A DNA stretch of 45,132 nucleotides. It comes from an uncultured Alphaproteobacteria bacterium. GTDB lineage: Bacteria > Pseudomonadota > Alphaproteobacteria > HIMB59. Positions 1 to 9,136 of the stretch are shown here, one piece after another. A program made the position numbers and the translations under genes. The DNA lies in assembly GCA_902610415.1 (NCBI GenBank), contig CACLVL010000006.1, positions 1 through 45,132 on the forward strand. Reading direction: 5' to 3'. The notes under the pieces are model-generated. The model was not told where the DNA came from, made no database searches, and was given only the letters and a program-made list of their open reading frames with translations. Within the stretch, counting starts at the first letter, position 1; each line of letters opens with the position of its first letter.

Positions 1-1
1 A

Positions 2-196
2 GTTAAGGCAAAGGGTATTAAAGTAATTGTGTATGAACCTCTGTTAAAAGAAAAACAATTTTTTAACTCAGAAATTTATCAAGATTTAGAATCATTTAAA
101 AAAGATGCTGATTTAATTCTTTGCAATCGAAGTCATCCAGACCTAAAGGACGTACAAGACAAGATCTTTACAAGGGACTTGTTTAATCAAGACTAA
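2..196 (+). CDS. UDP-glucose 6-dehydrogenase, C-terminal fragment (truncated by window start)
   Basis: Frame 2 reads VKAKGIKVIVYEPLLKEKQFFNSEIYQDLESFKKDADLILCNRSHPDLKDVQDKIFTRDLFNQD*, resembling the C-terminal UDP-binding domain of UDP-glucose/GDP-mannose dehydrogenases. Confidence 0.7.
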   Translation, partial: VKAKGIKVIVYEPLLKEKQFFNSEIYQDLESFKKDADLILCNRSHPDLKDVQDKIFTRDLFNQD

Positions 197-319
197 GCAA
201 AGATAGTAAATTTTCATTTATTTATGCAAAAAATACACAAATTATATAGCATTTTTGTATTTTAGTTTCAGATCAGATAGGTCTATACTGCCCAAGCTTA
301 TAATTATAAGGAGGAAACG

Positions 320-1345
320 ATGACAAAAATTAAATCGTTGTTTATTTCTCTTCTATTAACTCTTGGTGTTTCTGCAGCAATAGCTGGAAGTCACGGAAGC
401 ACTCATGATTTAGTTAAAGAAAGAGGAAAATTAATGTGTGGTTCCAACACTGGATTAGCGGGCTTTGGTGCTCCTAACGATGCTGGTGTTTGGGAAGGCA
501 TTGATGTTGATGTATGTAGAGCTGTAGCAGCTGCTGTTTTTGGTGATGCTTCTAAAGTTGAATACGTACCTACAACTTCAAAAGTACGTTTCACAGTTCT
601 TCAGTCTGGTGAGATTGATATGCTATCAAGAAACACAACTTGGACTTTATCAAGAGACGTTGATCTTGGTTTAGAATTTGTTGGTGTTAACTACTATGAT
701 GGTCAAGGCTTTATGGTAAGTAAGGACCTTGGAGTTTCAAGTGCGAGCGAGCTAGATGGCGCATCAGTTTGTATCCAAGTTGGTACAACAACTGAAATGA
801 ACTTAGCTGATTTCTTTAAAGCTAATGGAATGTCTTACGAGTCAGTTCCAGTTGAAACTAACTCTGAAGCTGACGCTGCTTACCTTGCTGGTAGATGTGA
901 TATTTATACTACTGATGCATCAGGATTATATGCAAGTAGAGCTGGTTACCCAGACCCATCTGCACACGTTGTTTTACCGGAAATCATTTCAAAAGAGCCT
1001 TTAGGTCCTGCAGTTCGTCACGGTGATAGCGAGTGGGCTGATATCGTAAGATGGTCTCTGAATGCAATGATCATTGGTGAAGAGCTAGGTATTAACTCTG
1101 GTAATGTCGATGAAATGAAGGGTTCTAATAATCCAGAGGTTCTAAGACTATTAGGTGTTGATGCTGGTTACGGTGCAATGTTAGGTTTATCTGATGACTG
1201 GGCTTATAATATATTAAGTCAAGTAGGTAACTATTCAGAGAGCTTTGAAAAACATATTGGTCCAAATACACCAATTAATATTCAAAGAGGCTTAAACGCA
1301 TTATATAAAGATGGTGGTATTCTTTACGCACCTCCATTTAGATAA
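320..1345 (+). CDS. aapJ: General L-amino-acid ABC transporter, periplasmic substrate-binding protein (AapJ-like)
   Basis: Signal peptide, then VKERGKLMCGSNTGLAGFGAPNDAGVWEGIDVDVCRAVAAAVFGD, typical of AapJ/BztA. Followed by two permeases and an ATPase. SD AAGGAGG upstream. Confidence 0.93.
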   Translation: MTKIKSLFISLLLTLGVSAAIAGSHGSTHDLVKERGKLMCGSNTGLAGFGAPNDAGVWEGIDVDVCRAVAAAVFGDASKVEYVPTTSKVRFTVLQSGEIDMLSRNTTWTLSRDVDLGLEFVGVNYYDGQGFMVSKDLGVSSASELDGASVCIQVGTTTEMNLADFFKANGMSYESVPVETNSEADAAYLAGRCDIYTTDASGLYASRAGYPDPSAHVVLPEIISKEPLGPAVRHGDSEWADIVRWSLNAMIIGEELGINSGNVDEMKGSNNPEVLRLLGVDAGYGAMLGLSDDWAYNILSQVGNYSESFEKHIGPNTPINIQRGLNALYKDGGILYAPPFR

Positions 1346-1354
1346 AAAAATATT

Positions 1355-1379
1355 GGGTATGGGCTATTTGCCCATACCC
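1355..1379 (+). terminator. Intra-operon stem-loop (partial terminator or mRNA stabiliser) between aapJ and aapQ
   Basis: Perfect 10-bp inverted repeat GGGTATGGGC-TATTT-GCCCATACCC followed by TTCTT. Confidence 0.75.
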
Positions 1380-1406
1380 TTCTTATCATAAGAAAATTTT
1401 AAAATT

Positions 1407-2576
1407 ATGCAGACTAGTCTTATTAGAAAAATAATTTTTGATGAAAAGTCTAGGTCACTATTAATTCAAACCCTTGTAATAGGTCTTTTTGCAATATTCA
1501 TATATTTAATTGCTCAACAAACAGCATACAATTTAGAAAAAAGAGGTATTAGTTCAGGATTTGATTTTTTAAATATCTCAGCAGGCTATGATATCAGTAT
1601 AAGATTAATTCCTTTTACAAGCGAAGATACCCATTTAAGAGCATATTTTGTAGGCTTACTAAATACACTTATGATTGCAGTTTGTGGATGCATACTTGCT
1701 ACGATACTAGGATTCATAGTGGGTATTATCAGATTATCTAGCAATTGGTTGTTTAGAAATATTGCATATGTCTACGTAGAGTTTACTAGAAACGTTCCTG
1801 TTCTTCTTCAAATAATTTTGTATTACAGTATTTTGTTGAGTTTACCAAAAATAAAACAGGCTTTTCCTATTTTTAATACATTTTATCTGAGTAACAGAGG
1901 ATTATTCTCACCATCACCAATCTTTAAAGAGGGTTTTTCTATTGTTTTTTACAGCTTTGTAATAGCAATAATTTTTACTTTCTTTTTAAAAAGATTTCTT
2001 AAGAGCAAACAAGAACAAACTGGAAATCAATATCCAATATTTTTTATAAACAGTGCTATCATAATTTTTACACCAATTTTATTTTATTACATTATGGGAA
2101 TGCCTTTAGAGTTTGACCATCCTGTTTTGAAAGGATTTAACTTCAAAGGAGGTATGGTTATACGACCAGAATTTCTTGGTATGCTTTTTGGGTTGTCCAT
2201 TTATACAGCAGCTTTTATTTCTGAAACAGTTAGGTCTGGAATTATTTCTGTATCAAAAGGGCAAAGAGAGGCTTCACAAGCTTTAGGTCTTAAGAGTAGT
2301 TTTGTTATGAGATTGATAATTATTCCTCAAGCATTAAGAGTTATTATTCCACCTTTAACATCTCAATATTTAAACCTTACCAAAAACTCTTCACTTGGAA
2401 TAGCAATAGGATATGCAGATTTAGTTCATGGATTTGGAGGTATTTCATTAAATCAAACTGGAAGAGCTATAGAGATAATGTTAATAGTTATGTTAACTTA
2501 TCTTTCAATAAGTTTGATAATTTCATTATCTATGAATATCTATAACAAATCTGTTCAATTTAAGGGTAACGCATGA
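1407..2576 (+). CDS. aapQ: Amino-acid ABC transporter permease (AapQ-like)
   Basis: His/Glu/Gln/Arg/opine-family permease. EAA-type motif SKGQREASQALGLKSSFVMRLIIIPQALRVIIPP. Operon position. Confidence 0.9.
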   Translation: MQTSLIRKIIFDEKSRSLLIQTLVIGLFAIFIYLIAQQTAYNLEKRGISSGFDFLNISAGYDISIRLIPFTSEDTHLRAYFVGLLNTLMIAVCGCILATILGFIVGIIRLSSNWLFRNIAYVYVEFTRNVPVLLQIILYYSILLSLPKIKQAFPIFNTFYLSNRGLFSPSPIFKEGFSIVFYSFVIAIIFTFFLKRFLKSKQEQTGNQYPIFFINSAIIIFTPILFYYIMGMPLEFDHPVLKGFNFKGGMVIRPEFLGMLFGLSIYTAAFISETVRSGIISVSKGQREASQALGLKSSFVMRLIIIPQALRVIIPPLTSQYLNLTKNSSLGIAIGYADLVHGFGGISLNQTGRAIEIMLIVMLTYLSISLIISLSMNIYNKSVQFKGNA

Positions 2577-3682
2577 GCGTGATTATTCAAAGTTTATCCA
2601 GAAATAAATTTTATAATTGGGTTTATAAAAATCTTTTTTCATCATGGGTAAATACCATTATGACAATCATTGCAGTAATATTCGTTTATGAAATTGGTAC
2701 TTTTTTTTTAAATTGGGCTATTTTTAATGCAGATTTCAGAACTAATTTTCAAGGAGAACTCATAACAGATAGAACATTTTGTTCAAAAAATATCAGTCCT
2801 GGTGAGTATGGTGCTTGTTGGGCTATTATCTATGCAAGATGGGATCAATTCATGTATGGCCTTTATCCAATAGAGGAGACATGGAGAGTAAATATAACAT
2901 ATGCCCTTCTTCCATTAGCAATAATTGGAATACTCTTTGATAAATTACCTTATAGAAAATTATTTATTTATTTTACTTTTCTTTTCCCATTTATAGCATA
3001 CTTCATGTTATATGGTGGTCCTGGATTAAGCACTGTTGGAACAAATAAATGGGGAGGTTTACTAGTAACACTTTTTTTAGGAGTTACTGGAATAGGTCTA
3101 GCATTTCCTTTAAGTATTCTTTTAGCTCTCGGAAGAAGGTCAAAAATGCCAATCATAAAATCATTGTGTGTTGTTTTTATTGAGTTCATTAGAGGAGTGC
3201 CACTAATAACTCTTCTTTTTACAGCAAATGTTATGTTACCTCTTTTTTTACCAGATGGTGTAAACCCTGATAATTTATTAAGAGCCTTAGTTGCAGTCAC
3301 GTTATTTCAATCAGCCTATATGGCTGAAGCAATAAGGGGTGGACTACAAGCCATACCAAAGGGACATATAGAGGCTGCTGACGCATTAGGTTTAACTTAC
3401 TGGCAAACTACAAGAAAAATTATTTTACCCCAAGCATTAAAAATAGCTATTCCCCCAATTGTAAATACATGTATTGGGCTTTTTAAAGATACTTCGCTTG
3501 TATTGATAATTGGTTTATTTGATTTGCTTGGTATAGGTCGTGCTGCACTAGCTGACATGACATGGACGAAACTTTATTACGAGGTTTATGTTTTTATATC
3601 ACTCGTATTTTTTATATTTTGCTTTGGTATGTCTCGCTATAGTTTATATTTAGAAAAGAAATTAAAAACAGATAATAGTTAA
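2573..3682 (+). CDS. aapM: Amino-acid ABC transporter permease (AapM-like)
   Basis: Permease motif [39 protein letters not shown] overlap with aapQ. Confidence 0.9.
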   Translation: MSVIIQSLSRNKFYNWVYKNLFSSWVNTIMTIIAVIFVYEIGTFFLNWAIFNADFRTNFQGELITDRTFCSKNISPGEYGACWAIIYARWDQFMYGLYPIEETWRVNITYALLPLAIIGILFDKLPYRKLFIYFTFLFPFIAYFMLYGGPGLSTVGTNKWGGLLVTLFLGVTGIGLAFPLSILLALGRRSKMPIIKSLCVVFIEFIRGVPLITLLFTANVMLPLFLPDGVNPDNLLRALVAVTLFQSAYMAEAIRGGLQAIPKGHIEAADALGLTYWQTTRKIILPQALKIAIPPIVNTCIGLFKDTSLVLIIGLFDLLGIGRAALADMTWTKLYYEVYVFISLVFFIFCFGMSRYSLYLEKKLKTDNS

Positions 3683-3684
3683 AT

Positions 3685-4422
3685 ATGGAACAAGTTATTC
3701 AATTAGAAAAAGTTAACAAATGGTTTGATGATTTTCATGTCCTTAAAGATATAGATTTAACTGTAACCAAAGGTCAAAAAATTGTTGTCTGTGGTCCAAG
3801 TGGATCTGGTAAATCTACAATGATCAGATGTATAAATAGATTAGAAGCTCACCAAAAGGGACACATCACAGTTCATGGCACTGAGTTAACTAATGATCTT
3901 AAAAATATTGATATTATTAGAAAAAATGTCGGTATGGTCTTTCAACAATTTAATCTTTTTCCTCACTTATCTGTTCTTGATAATATCTCACTTGCACCTA
4001 TCTGGGTTAAAAAGATGCCAAAAAAAGATGCTGAAGAAATAGCGATGTCTTATTTAGAAAAAGTCAAGATACCAGAGCAAGCCAAAAAATTCCCAGGACA
4101 GTTATCTGGAGGTCAACAACAAAGAGTAGCTATAGCTAGATCTCTTGCGATGAACCCAGATATAATGTTGTTTGATGAGCCTACCTCTGCTCTTGATCCC
4201 GAAATGATCAAGGAAGTCTTAGACGTTATGATACAACTTGCTGAAGAGGGGATGACAATGTTAGTTGTAACACATGAGATGGGTTTTGCTAAAACTGTTG
4301 CTGACCAAATGATATTTATGGACGAAGGAAGAATTATAGAGCAAGCGACCCCACATGAATTCTTTAATAATCCCAAAAGCGATCGTACCAAACTATTCTT
4401 AAGTCAAATACTTAATCATTAA
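3685..4422 (+). CDS. aapP: Amino-acid ABC transporter ATP-binding protein (AapP-like)
   Basis: Walker [10 protein letters not shown], signature LSGGQQQR, Walker [15 protein letters not shown]. Confidence 0.95.
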   Translation: MEQVIQLEKVNKWFDDFHVLKDIDLTVTKGQKIVVCGPSGSGKSTMIRCINRLEAHQKGHITVHGTELTNDLKNIDIIRKNVGMVFQQFNLFPHLSVLDNISLAPIWVKKMPKKDAEEIAMSYLEKVKIPEQAKKFPGQLSGGQQQRVAIARSLAMNPDIMLFDEPTSALDPEMIKEVLDVMIQLAEEGMTMLVVTHEMGFAKTVADQMIFMDEGRIIEQATPHEFFNNPKSDRTKLFLSQILNH

Positions 4423-4425
4423 AAA

Positions 4426-5052
4426 ATGAATGAAATTACTATGGCCCTAATATCGGGCTGGATTGTATTTTATTTTGCTGTTTTTTTACCTGGCCCTAAT
4501 ACATTTTTTGTAGCGTCAATTGGAATAAGTGGTAAGAAAAAACAAATATGGGGTGCTGCTGTTGGAACTGCAATTGGCTCTTTTACTTGGTGCTTATTAG
4601 CCACTACAGGAATATCCTTTCTTATCTCTAATTTGATGGGTTGGGGGTTTATTTTATTAAAAATACTCGCAAGTCTTTATATGATTTATTTAGCATATCA
4701 AATTGGTAGTCAGTACTTTAGCTCTGAAAATCAACTTATTAAATTATCAAATGAGAGAGATTTTTTTCACAGCATGAAAAAGGCAGTAATCGTAGCCTAT
4801 ACTAATCCCAAAGCTTTTGCATTTTGGTCTGCTTTAGCAACTTTGCAATTTAGTGAAAATTTAACTTTTAGTATCGCTTTAATTTTTGCAACAGGGAGTT
4901 TTTTTATCTCTGCTATGAATTATTCAATTATTGGTCACTTTTTTGGAATTAAAAAGTTTTCAAATTACTTCAATAGACCTAAAAATATTATCAATTTAAT
5001 ATTTGCTTGTCTTTTTATATTTGTTGCTATTGAAATTTGGGTATTGAGTTAG
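4426..5052 (+). CDS. LysE/RhtB family amino-acid exporter
   Basis: FAVFLPGPNTFFVASIGISGKKKQIWGAAVGTAIGSFTWCLLA resembles the LysE/RhtB N-terminus. Polytopic membrane protein. Confidence 0.85.
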   Translation: MNEITMALISGWIVFYFAVFLPGPNTFFVASIGISGKKKQIWGAAVGTAIGSFTWCLLATTGISFLISNLMGWGFILLKILASLYMIYLAYQIGSQYFSSENQLIKLSNERDFFHSMKKAVIVAYTNPKAFAFWSALATLQFSENLTFSIALIFATGSFFISAMNYSIIGHFFGIKKFSNYFNRPKNIINLIFACLFIFVAIEIWVLS

Positions 5053-5055
5053 GCA

Positions 5056-5077
5056 AAAAGCTCTAAATAGGGCTTTT
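5056..5077. terminator. Bidirectional terminator between convergent genes
   Basis: AAAAGCTC-TAAATA-GGGCTTTT hairpin between the LysE stop (5052) and the convergent DUF3563 stop (5076). Confidence 0.65.
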
Positions 5078-5240
5078 ATAGTTTTCTTATAAATCTTCTA
5101 TCTAACTCTTTTTGCCTCCTCTCAAGATCAATCATATCAATTGCTTGAGATAAATAAGCCTCTTCTTTGTTAGATTTTGTTTTTTGATCATTTTTTTCGT
5201 TAATAATTATATTTCTAATAGATTTAAATAAATTACTCAT
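5076..5240 (-). CDS. DUF3563-like small protein (start re-assigned to the internal ATG)
   Basis: MSNLFKSIRNIIINEKNDQKTKSNKEEAYLSQAIDMIDLERRQKELDRRFIRKL matches the YLSQAxDxxDLERRxRELD pattern of DUF3563. The start at 5240 forms a TAATG overlap with the upstream 59-aa ORF. Confidence 0.65.
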   Translation of the reverse strand: MSNLFKSIRNIIINEKNDQKTKSNKEEAYLSQAIDMIDLERRQKELDRRFIRKL

Positions 5241-5419
5241 TATGCAGCCTCTTTCATATGATTGGGGGAAGATTGATACCTTTGATATTGGGAGTAAGAC
5301 CATTGCCAATCAGTGCCATATTCGACTTTGCAAAAGTTAATAATACTATCTTCTTTTATATTAAACAAAGACAACCAGAAATTTAGAGATCGCTCTGTAA
5401 ATCCAAAAATTTTATTCAT
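5240..5419 (-). CDS. Hypothetical 59-aa aromatic-rich protein, not in the supplied ORF track
   Basis: Reverse strand reads MNKIFGFTERSLNFWLSLFNIKEDSIINFCKVEYGTDWQWSYSQYQRYQSSPNHMKEAA*, with its stop overlapping the next ATG (TAATG). Confidence 0.55.
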   Translation of the reverse strand: MNKIFGFTERSLNFWLSLFNIKEDSIINFCKVEYGTDWQWSYSQYQRYQSSPNHMKEAA

Positions 5420-5481
5420 TTTTTTATATATTCCCTTTCAAACATATATATAGGTCTTAATAAATATTTTACTTTTGCTAA

Positions 5482-5504
5482 AAAAAGACATCTGATGTCT
5501 TTTT
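5482..5504. other. Palindrome/hairpin in a divergent intergenic region
   Basis: AAAAAGACATC-T-GATGTCTTTTT near-perfect inverted repeat between divergent genes. Confidence 0.6.
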
Positions 5505-5583
5505 ATGAGACTTCATAAAAATTCTATGAAACATTTAAATTTGTATGTAATCTCTATTGAAAAAAAAATGATAAATTTGGTAT

Positions 5584-6663
5584 ATGGATTTTAAAATTTT
5601 TGATGGTCATAACGATGTTTTATTTAGGTTATTCTTAAAGAAAAACCTGAACTCTCATCTTGATTTTATAGATGGAGATAATAAGGGTCATTTAGATCTT
5701 CCTAGAATGAATCAAGCTAATTTCAGAGGGGGTTTGTTTGCAATTTACGTCCCAACACCAGAACATGCTATTTCTGACTCAGATAAATTAGTTAATTACA
5801 AAGATATGGAACAAGATGAATATTCATTACCAGTACCAGGATCTGTTGATGTGAATGATGCTCTACCTGTTGTTTTAAATCAAATATCAATTCTTTCTAA
5901 AATTGAGAGAAACTCTGGTAACAGAGTTAAAATTTGCTTATCAAGTGAAGATTTAGAGACTTCATTTAATGGTGACAATTATCAATTATCTGTTGTGATG
6001 CACATTGAAGGTGCAGAGTGCATAGATAAAAACTTTTACAATCTTGAAACACTTTACCGAGCTGGCCTTAGATCTGTTGGACCAGTTTGGTCAAGACCTA
6101 CTATATTCGCAGAGGGAGTTCCCTTCGCATTCCCACAATCACCTGATATTGGCGAGGGTTTAACTGATATTGGAATAGAGTTAATAAAAAATTGTAATTC
6201 TCTTAAAATGCTAATTGATACTTCTCATTTAAATGAAAAAGGATTTTGGGATATCGCTAAATACTCAACATCGCCCTTAGTCGCAACACACAGCAATGCT
6301 CACGAGATATGCCCACATACTAGAAATCTCACAAATAAGCAATTAGATGCGATCAAAGAAACAGAAGGTATGGTTGGGGTAAATTTTGCACCTGCTTTTT
6401 TGAGGAGAGATGGAAAAATGGTCTCTGACACAGAATTACAAATAATTGTAGACCACTTTAAATACCTCATAGACTATCTTGGAGAGGACAAAGTAGGTTT
6501 TGGATCTGACTTTGATGGAGCTATGATGCCAAAAGATCTTTATAGTGTATTAGGAATGCAGAAATTAATTGAATTATTATCGAAGCAAGATTTTAATGAA
6601 AAAGTAATGATTAAAATTACCCATTCAAACTGGATAAATCTTTTAAAACGAGTACTAAATTAA
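5584..6663 (+). CDS. Membrane dipeptidase (peptidase M19 family)
   Basis: FDGHNDVLFRL metal-binding N-terminus, VGPVWSRPTIFAEG, LIDTSHLNEKGFWDIA, VATHSNAHEICPHTRNLTNKQLDAI, VGFGSDFDGA. Confidence 0.92.
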   Translation: MDFKIFDGHNDVLFRLFLKKNLNSHLDFIDGDNKGHLDLPRMNQANFRGGLFAIYVPTPEHAISDSDKLVNYKDMEQDEYSLPVPGSVDVNDALPVVLNQISILSKIERNSGNRVKICLSSEDLETSFNGDNYQLSVVMHIEGAECIDKNFYNLETLYRAGLRSVGPVWSRPTIFAEGVPFAFPQSPDIGEGLTDIGIELIKNCNSLKMLIDTSHLNEKGFWDIAKYSTSPLVATHSNAHEICPHTRNLTNKQLDAIKETEGMVGVNFAPAFLRRDGKMVSDTELQIIVDHFKYLIDYLGEDKVGFGSDFDGAMMPKDLYSVLGMQKLIELLSKQDFNEKVMIKITHSNWINLLKRVLN

Positions 6664-6720
6664 GATCAAATTTATTGAACTGAAACTTTAGTATAAAAAA
6701 AATTCTGATATAATTTTTAT

Positions 6721-6906
6721 ATGGGATTACATTTTGACTATAAATCAAAAGCTGGTGAAAGAGCTATGGAGAAAGAACGAAAACGTCAAGAAAAGCTTGC
6801 CGCGAAAAAAGCTAAAAGAGAAGCTAAAAAAGAGGCAGAAGAATTAGCTGAATTAGAACGTCTTACAAATCCAAATGCTCCACATGAGGGAAATCAGGAA
6901 CAATAA
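6721..6906 (+). CDS. Small highly charged hypothetical protein
   Basis: 61-aa K/E/A-rich predicted helix. TATAAT box six bases before the ATG. Confidence 0.6.
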   Translation: MGLHFDYKSKAGERAMEKERKRQEKLAAKKAKREAKKEAEELAELERLTNPNAPHEGNQEQ

Positions 6907-6953
6907 TCTGATTAACTTCAATTATATAAACTTTTTCGATCTGTAGTATCGAC

Positions 6954-7667
6954 TTAGATCTCTTTTAACTTATATTTTCTTTGTTCCTCAGACATAGAAT
7001 TAATTTGCTTCTCATACCAATTTTTAAAATCAGTTGAAGTATCCTTGTAAAGAATAACTTTTTTCCTTATAAGGAAAATACCAATATCACTTTTAGGAAC
7101 ACCAATGAAAGTTTGTCTTTCAGTGTGCATAACTTTAATGTTTTTTTGTAGAGGTTCATGTTCACATAAAAAATATCCGTAGTGCTCCCCCCAAACATAC
7201 CTAATGATAGGAGTTGTCGCCTCAACCATCATTTGTACATATTTATCTTCATTTTTAAGAAAATTTTCCATACCTGGTACTGGTTGGTGAATTTGAGCAA
7301 AACTTAGACCAATTTTTTCTTTAGGCTTCCAAACAGATGGAAAAGACACGTGTAAAGCTATAAGCTTATTAGATCTGTGAAAAATTGCTATGTCCTCTTG
7401 GATAGCATAACCAAGCTCAACAAAATTATTGAAATTAATTGTCTTTGAGGGATATTCACTTTTTAAAATATTATTTAACTTATTGCATATAGCTTTATCT
7501 GTTTCTGCTGAGTAATAATCATCAAAAAAGATATTGTCCTTACATTTTTTTTTCAAATTTAAGTATCTGTTTTGATGCTCGTCAAATTCTATAATTGGCA
7601 AATCATTTATCTTTTTTATTCCAGGAGCTACAGAATAAATAGGTCCATATGGTTCCCAATCAATCAT
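6954..7667 (-). CDS. DUF3445 / haem-dependent oxidative N-demethylase (HDOD)-like protein
   Basis: AIQEDIAIFHRSNKLIALHVSFPSVWKPKEKIGLSFAQIHQPVPGMENFL resembles the DUF3445 core pattern (QEDLxLL...FPSRWxxxEKxGxxLxxIHxPVPG). Confidence 0.75.
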   Translation of the reverse strand: MIDWEPYGPIYSVAPGIKKINDLPIIEFDEHQNRYLNLKKKCKDNIFFDDYYSAETDKAICNKLNNILKSEYPSKTINFNNFVELGYAIQEDIAIFHRSNKLIALHVSFPSVWKPKEKIGLSFAQIHQPVPGMENFLKNEDKYVQMMVEATTPIIRYVWGEHYGYFLCEHEPLQKNIKVMHTERQTFIGVPKSDIGIFLIRKKVILYKDTSTDFKNWYEKQINSMSEEQRKYKLKEI

Positions 7668-8377
7668 TTTGTAAAAAAAATCAATATGCCAATTAAAGTG
7701 ATAGCAATAATTATAAGCCTTTTAAATAGGTCCTCTGGTATTTTTTTATGAACATAATAACCTATCCAAACACTCAACATTACTAAAAAAGCTATTGGAT
7801 AATATGTTTTGACAATATTTAAATAACTCCCACCAAGAAAAACAAAAAATAATGCTCTTAATGAGTTAATAATAAAAAAATATCCAGCCATAGTAGACCT
7901 CAGCTCCTGTTTTGATGAAAAACTATCTTTATAACCCATCAATACAAAAGGTCCTCCAATGGTGTAAATTCCTTGAATAAAACCACCTAAAATTACAAAA
8001 AATTTTTTTAAAATATGAGGAAATATTATATTTGGAAAAAAAAGGTTAAAGCATCCATAGACAATTAAAATTAAGGCAAATATTTTTATTAAAACATCTG
8101 ATGTAAAATAATTAATAAAATATGTTCCAATGAGAGCCCCAGGAATTGTGTAGATCAAAATTTTGATTAGGTGTTTTGTAGAAACATATTTGTGTGATTG
8201 AATTAAAACTGCCAAACCAGAAGATAGGCCAACAATCATCGCTAATTTTAATAGGGAGTTAAAATCAAAGAAAAATCCACTAAGTCCTAAAAAAATTATA
8301 GTTCCACCAAAACCAAAAATACTCTCAATTGCATAAGCAAAGCATGCTATTATTGCAATTATTGGAAAATTTGGCAT
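7664..8377 (-). CDS. Sulfite exporter TauE/SafE family permease
   Basis: Multi-TM protein with TauE/SafE-like GFGGTIIFLGL and IPGALIGTYF motifs. Overlaps the DUF3445 gene by 4 nt. Confidence 0.8.
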   Translation of the reverse strand: MPNFPIIAIIACFAYAIESIFGFGGTIIFLGLSGFFFDFNSLLKLAMIVGLSSGLAVLIQSHKYVSTKHLIKILIYTIPGALIGTYFINYFTSDVLIKIFALILIVYGCFNLFFPNIIFPHILKKFFVILGGFIQGIYTIGGPFVLMGYKDSFSSKQELRSTMAGYFFIINSLRALFFVFLGGSYLNIVKTYYPIAFLVMLSVWIGYYVHKKIPEDLFKRLIIIAITLIGILIFFTK

Positions 8378-8423
8378 CTAAATCTCTTTAACAATTTAGA
8401 ATCTTTTATGTTAAAAGTAATCT

Positions 8424-9005
8424 ATGTATTTAAAAATAATATTTTCTTTTATTATACTATTATTTTTTAAAACAAATTTATTATATGCTTTCTCCCAAGA
8501 TATCTCTTTAACAATAATGGTTCGATCTACACTGGGTACAGAATACATACTTGCTAAAAGCATATGTAAAGTTTTGAATAGAGAGTTAGAAATATCACAT
8601 AGTTATGGAGGATCAAACACTTTAGAATGCGATACACGTCATGATGATAGTGTTGATGAAATTATTAAAAAAATTGAACAAAATCAATTTCAATATGCAA
8701 TTATAAAAAAATCAGATTTATTTGAACGACCATCTAACTTATCTCTTCGTTCAATTTTAAATTTTCCTGCAGATAATGACTATGTCTTCATTTCAAATCA
8801 GAATGTGGATCCTAATGTTATAAAAGATATTAACTTTGGGATCATGAATCATTTGTTAGAGTTTCGCTATCTACACAATTCATTCTTTGAATTTTCAGAG
8901 AGTAATTTGATTGTTAAACAAGAGATCCCACTACATTTAGGAACTCTTAAATTTAGTGATGAGTGGAGTAATGGAAAAAGAAGAAGATTTACAGAGGTAG
9001 ACTGA
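8424..9005 (+). CDS. Short orphan TAXI-family (TRAP-type solute-binding) protein
   Basis: Signal peptide, then LTIMVRSTLGTEYILAKSICKVLNRELEISHSYGGSNTLE, with a C-terminal IPLHLGTLKF like the TAXI HxGAxKY motif. Only 193 aa. Confidence 0.5.
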   Translation: MYLKIIFSFIILLFFKTNLLYAFSQDISLTIMVRSTLGTEYILAKSICKVLNRELEISHSYGGSNTLECDTRHDDSVDEIIKKIEQNQFQYAIIKKSDLFERPSNLSLRSILNFPADNDYVFISNQNVDPNVIKDINFGIMNHLLEFRYLHNSFFEFSESNLIVKQEIPLHLGTLKFSDEWSNGKRRRFTEVD

Positions 9006-9136
9006 TCTTAACAAAACCGTCTGTTACTACATAAATAAATATTAAAGCAAAAAAAATTCCACCAACAAATACCTTCATGTATCAAACTTACTAAATAGAT
9101 TTTAGGTGTAAAGTATATAAACTGTGCAAAATTGTC

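Noticed and set aside
403-594. Antisense ORF within aapJ
   Set aside because: Shadow frame of a strongly conserved gene with no recognisable domain.
2968-3300. Antisense ORF within aapM
   Set aside because: Low-complexity shadow frame opposite a well-supported permease.
4113-4391. Antisense ORF within aapP
   Set aside because: Shadow of the ABC ATPase with no independent evidence.
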